Origin: Bacteroides sp.
GTDB lineage: Bacteria > Bacteroidota > Bacteroidia > Bacteroidales > Bacteroidaceae
Length of the DNA: 5,724 nt
Assembly (NCBI GenBank): GCA_019417975.1
Contig: DYCT01000142.1
Span: 1 to 5,724, forward strand
Direction: 5' to 3'
Numbering within the stretch: the stretch's first letter is position 1; the number at the start of each line of letters is the position of its first letter. Positions 5,489 to 5,724 of this stretch are shown here, one piece after another. Position numbers and translations under genes: made by a program. Under the pieces are notes generated by a model that did no database searches, was not told the DNA's origin, and saw only the letters and a list, made by a program, of their open reading frames with translations.

Positions 5489-5724
5489 GTAATTGACTGT
5501 CTGTTATACTATACCATTATTTACTGAATATCCCTACATAAAGAAACATGCGGGTCGATAACTTCAGTCAGCAAGCCCTAATCGACAACAAACCGGAAAA
5601 ATAGCAAAATGTCAGAATGCATATTTATGCAGTGCGAGAATCGCATATTTGCAAACAAAATGGATTATGTTTGCAAATATGCGAATTTAATTTTCGTAAA
5701 ACACTATACCATAACGATATACAT
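5489..5724. other. AT-rich stretch without a convincing gene
   Basis: No ORF on either strand is credible here: the longest ATG frames seen are 18 codons (+ strand, from 5549) and 22 codons (- strand, ending in the same area), neither with family character. The stretch holds a short inverted repeat gtcgat/atcgac (5554-5559 and 5581-5586), the decamer actataccat at 5508-5517 and again at 5703-5712, and the palindrome cluster at 5618-5684. It looks like an intergenic control region for a gene to the right of the window. Confidence 0.5.
5618..5684. repeat. Cluster of GCATATTT palindromes with a 17-bp hairpin
   Basis: tgcatatttatgca (5618-5631) is an imperfect palindrome with 6-bp arms. Next, tcgcatatttgcaaaca (5641-5657) and its exact complement tgtttgcaaatatgcga (5668-5684) form a 17-bp stem around a 10-nt loop. 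GCATATTT thus occurs twice forward and once inverted within 67 nt, and each long arm also contains the palindrome tttgcaaa. This looks like a multi-site operator or a structured leader. No T-run follows at once (atttaatttt), though a weak terminator role is possible. Confidence 0.5.

Noticed and set aside
5439..5684. Invertible promoter (phase switch) from the inverted repeats at the right end
   Set aside because: Each repeat pairs with itself across only 8 or 10 nt, leaving no room for a promoter between the arms, and the two repeats do not match each other.
5489..5724. CRISPR array or tRNA gene in the gene-free right end
   Set aside because: There are no regularly spaced repeats of 24 nt or more, and no cloverleaf with T-loop and acceptor stem could be found.

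Overview
The window looks like chromosomal DNA from the order Bacteroidales, most likely Bacteroides or a close relative. Three things point there. UDP-3-O-acyl-GlcNAc deacetylase (LpxC) is fused to the fatty-acid dehydratase FabZ in one reading frame, which is characteristic of Bacteroidetes. The lipid A genes run lpxD, lpxC-fabZ, lpxA. One promoter matches the Bacteroides form TTTG-N19-TAnnTTTG with a single mismatch, and the genes have AT-rich leaders rather than clear Shine-Dalgarno sequences. The genus is an inference, not a database match.

Layout, all genes on the + strand: 1-110 is the 3' end of a gene that resembles the C-terminus of an HD-domain phosphohydrolase; 111-220 is a short AT-rich leader; 221-3420 is a tightly packed lipid A operon, lpxD (221-1261), lpxC-fabZ (1265-2650) and lpxA (2653-3420), with gaps of 3 and 2 nt. 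A strong hairpin with a T-run (3454-3511) closes it. A new promoter (3519-3549) then drives a 184-residue acidic protein of the pRiA4b ORF-3/TnpR-like type (3573-4127), which overlaps miaA (4111-5025) by 17 nt. A terminator follows at 5061-5110. The last 600 nt hold one small, very basic ORF (5269-5430, 53 residues) with a short hydrophobic ORF ending on its start codon, then a perfect 21-bp inverted repeat and an AT-rich gene-free stretch with a cluster of related palindromes (5618-5684).

Together LpxA, LpxC and LpxD perform the first three committed steps of lipid A synthesis: acylation of UDP-GlcNAc, deacetylation, and N-acylation. FabZ serves fatty-acid elongation and competes with LpxA and LpxD for 3-hydroxyacyl-ACP. 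Fusing FabZ to LpxC ties the amounts of both enzymes to one message. MiaA prenylates A37 of tRNAs and has no direct metabolic link to lipid A; its partner in the second transcription unit is the uncharacterised acidic protein.

Most of the window is ordinary conserved housekeeping DNA. The least explained part is 5111-5724: the small basic protein with an internal 13-residue repeat, its overlapping hydrophobic upstream ORF, and the palindrome cluster at the right end.
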